A DNA stretch of 64,000 nt from Anodontia alba (taxonomy: Eukaryota; Mollusca; Bivalvia; Lucinida; Lucinidae). The position numbers and the translations under genes are program-made. Below the pieces are notes generated by a model, which did no database searches, had not been told where the DNA came from, and saw only the letters and a list, made by a program, of their open reading frames with translations. Positions 63,593-64,000 of the stretch are shown piece after piece. The stretch's first letter is position 1; every line of letters starts with the position of its first letter. The stretch covers positions 84,028,136 to 84,092,135 of the forward strand of contig OZ024831.1 in NCBI GenBank assembly GCA_964016985.1. Reading direction: 5' to 3'.

Positions 63593-63806
63593 TTAACCCT
63601 TATCCTGCTGAATAAATTAAGATGCGTAGCCTACTTCTAATTTTCAGCCAATCAGATGACTTGATCCAGAGTGTTGATATAAATTCACATACATAATGGC
63701 AAACAGTGCAGATCCAGATCAGTTGTCTTCTTCAGAAGCTAACTGATCTGAATCTTCACTGTTTGCATAGGCAGGGTATATCTGGGCTCAGCAGGACAAG
63801 GGTTAA
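63593..63806 (-). mobile_element. MITE-A copy (TTAA-flanked)
   Basis: TTAA at both ends, CCCTTATCCTGCTGAATAAA and CTCAGCAGGACAAGGG. The core is GCAAACAGTGCAGATCCAGA / AACTGATCTGAATCTTCACT. Confidence 0.88.
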
Positions 63807-63902
63807 AAGTCAATGCAGACAGTGAAAATGAAATAATAAGAAGAAAAACTATGAATTGTGATTCCTAAAGGTTAATTATGTCTGTTAGAAAATAGATCAA
63901 AA

Positions 63903-63910
63903 GACACACA

Positions 63911-63951
<41 letters not shown>
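63903..63951. repeat. (AC)n followed by poly-A
   Basis: ACACACACACACACACACAC then about 30 A, then AATAAATAAA. Confidence 0.9.
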
Positions 63952-63955
<4 letters not shown>

Positions 63956-64000
63956 AATAAAAAATGAATTTCCCTTTGACATTTCTGCAAAGGTGTGTTC

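Noticed and set aside
730..63806. Rho-independent terminators or riboswitches from the many hairpins
   Set aside because: The hairpins are centres of repeated transposable elements with target-site marks; bacterial regulators do not apply.

Overview
This is a non-coding-rich eukaryotic window, most likely from a marine bivalve genome (a clam-like species). The signs are AT-rich sequence, a host gene split into short exons with GT..AG introns, tRNA-derived SINEs, a mariner element, poly-A and microsatellite tracts, and very dense fold-back elements and tandem-repeat elements of the kind known from bivalves. The species is an inference; no search was possible.

One host gene can be supported. 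Three exons on the + strand (49998-50226, 52556-52648, 62753-62850) join in phase into 140 residues of a phytanoyl-CoA dioxygenase (PhyH) family Fe(II)/2-oxoglutarate oxygenase. The HxD metal-binding motif lies in exon 2, and the 3' part of the gene lies beyond the window. The only other recognisable coding sequence belongs to transposons: an internally deleted mariner (20307-21400) and a decayed LINE reverse transcriptase (about 39860-40620).

Most of the rest is repeats. (1) TTAA-flanked MITEs with CCC/CCT ends (piggyBac-like signature): MITE-A, MITE-E, MITE-K and two single types. (2) TA-flanked or otherwise bounded palindromic MITEs: MITE-D (ends GCTCCAGATAAG), MITE-F (ends CATTACGAAAAC), MITE-I (ends TAGACTGGCTCC), MITE-L, MITE-M, MITE-O, MITE-P (ends CCCAGCTAGCATTC), MITE-J and pogo-like elements. 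(3) SINE-1 (minus-strand copies with 11-12 bp target duplications), SINE-2 (tRNA-Lys-like head) and SINE-3 (tRNA-Gln-like head). (4) Tandem-repeat elements: a 191-bp array (13604-16646), G (128-135 bp unit), Q (about 168 bp unit), R1 (160 bp unit), R2 (about 145 bp unit), and simple minisatellites at 41955-43470, 37540-37960 and 57850-58640.

Layout: 1-12.9 kb, MITEs, SINE fragments and the first G element; 13-17 kb, the 191-bp arrays; 17-30 kb, SINEs, mariner, a cluster of four MITE-D copies and TTAA MITEs; 31-34 kb, a MITE-F split by a G element, then a recent duplication; 37-43.5 kb, minisatellites and LINE remnants; 44-47.4 kb, Q; 49.5-64 kb, the PhyH gene, whose introns are filled with MITEs, R1 and R2.

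The most unusual pattern is modular. Two palindromic core sequences recur at the centres of several MITE families whose outer ends are unrelated. A second notable pattern is that the G tandem repeats carry perfect AGGTCAnnnTGACCT palindromes, the consensus oestrogen response element.
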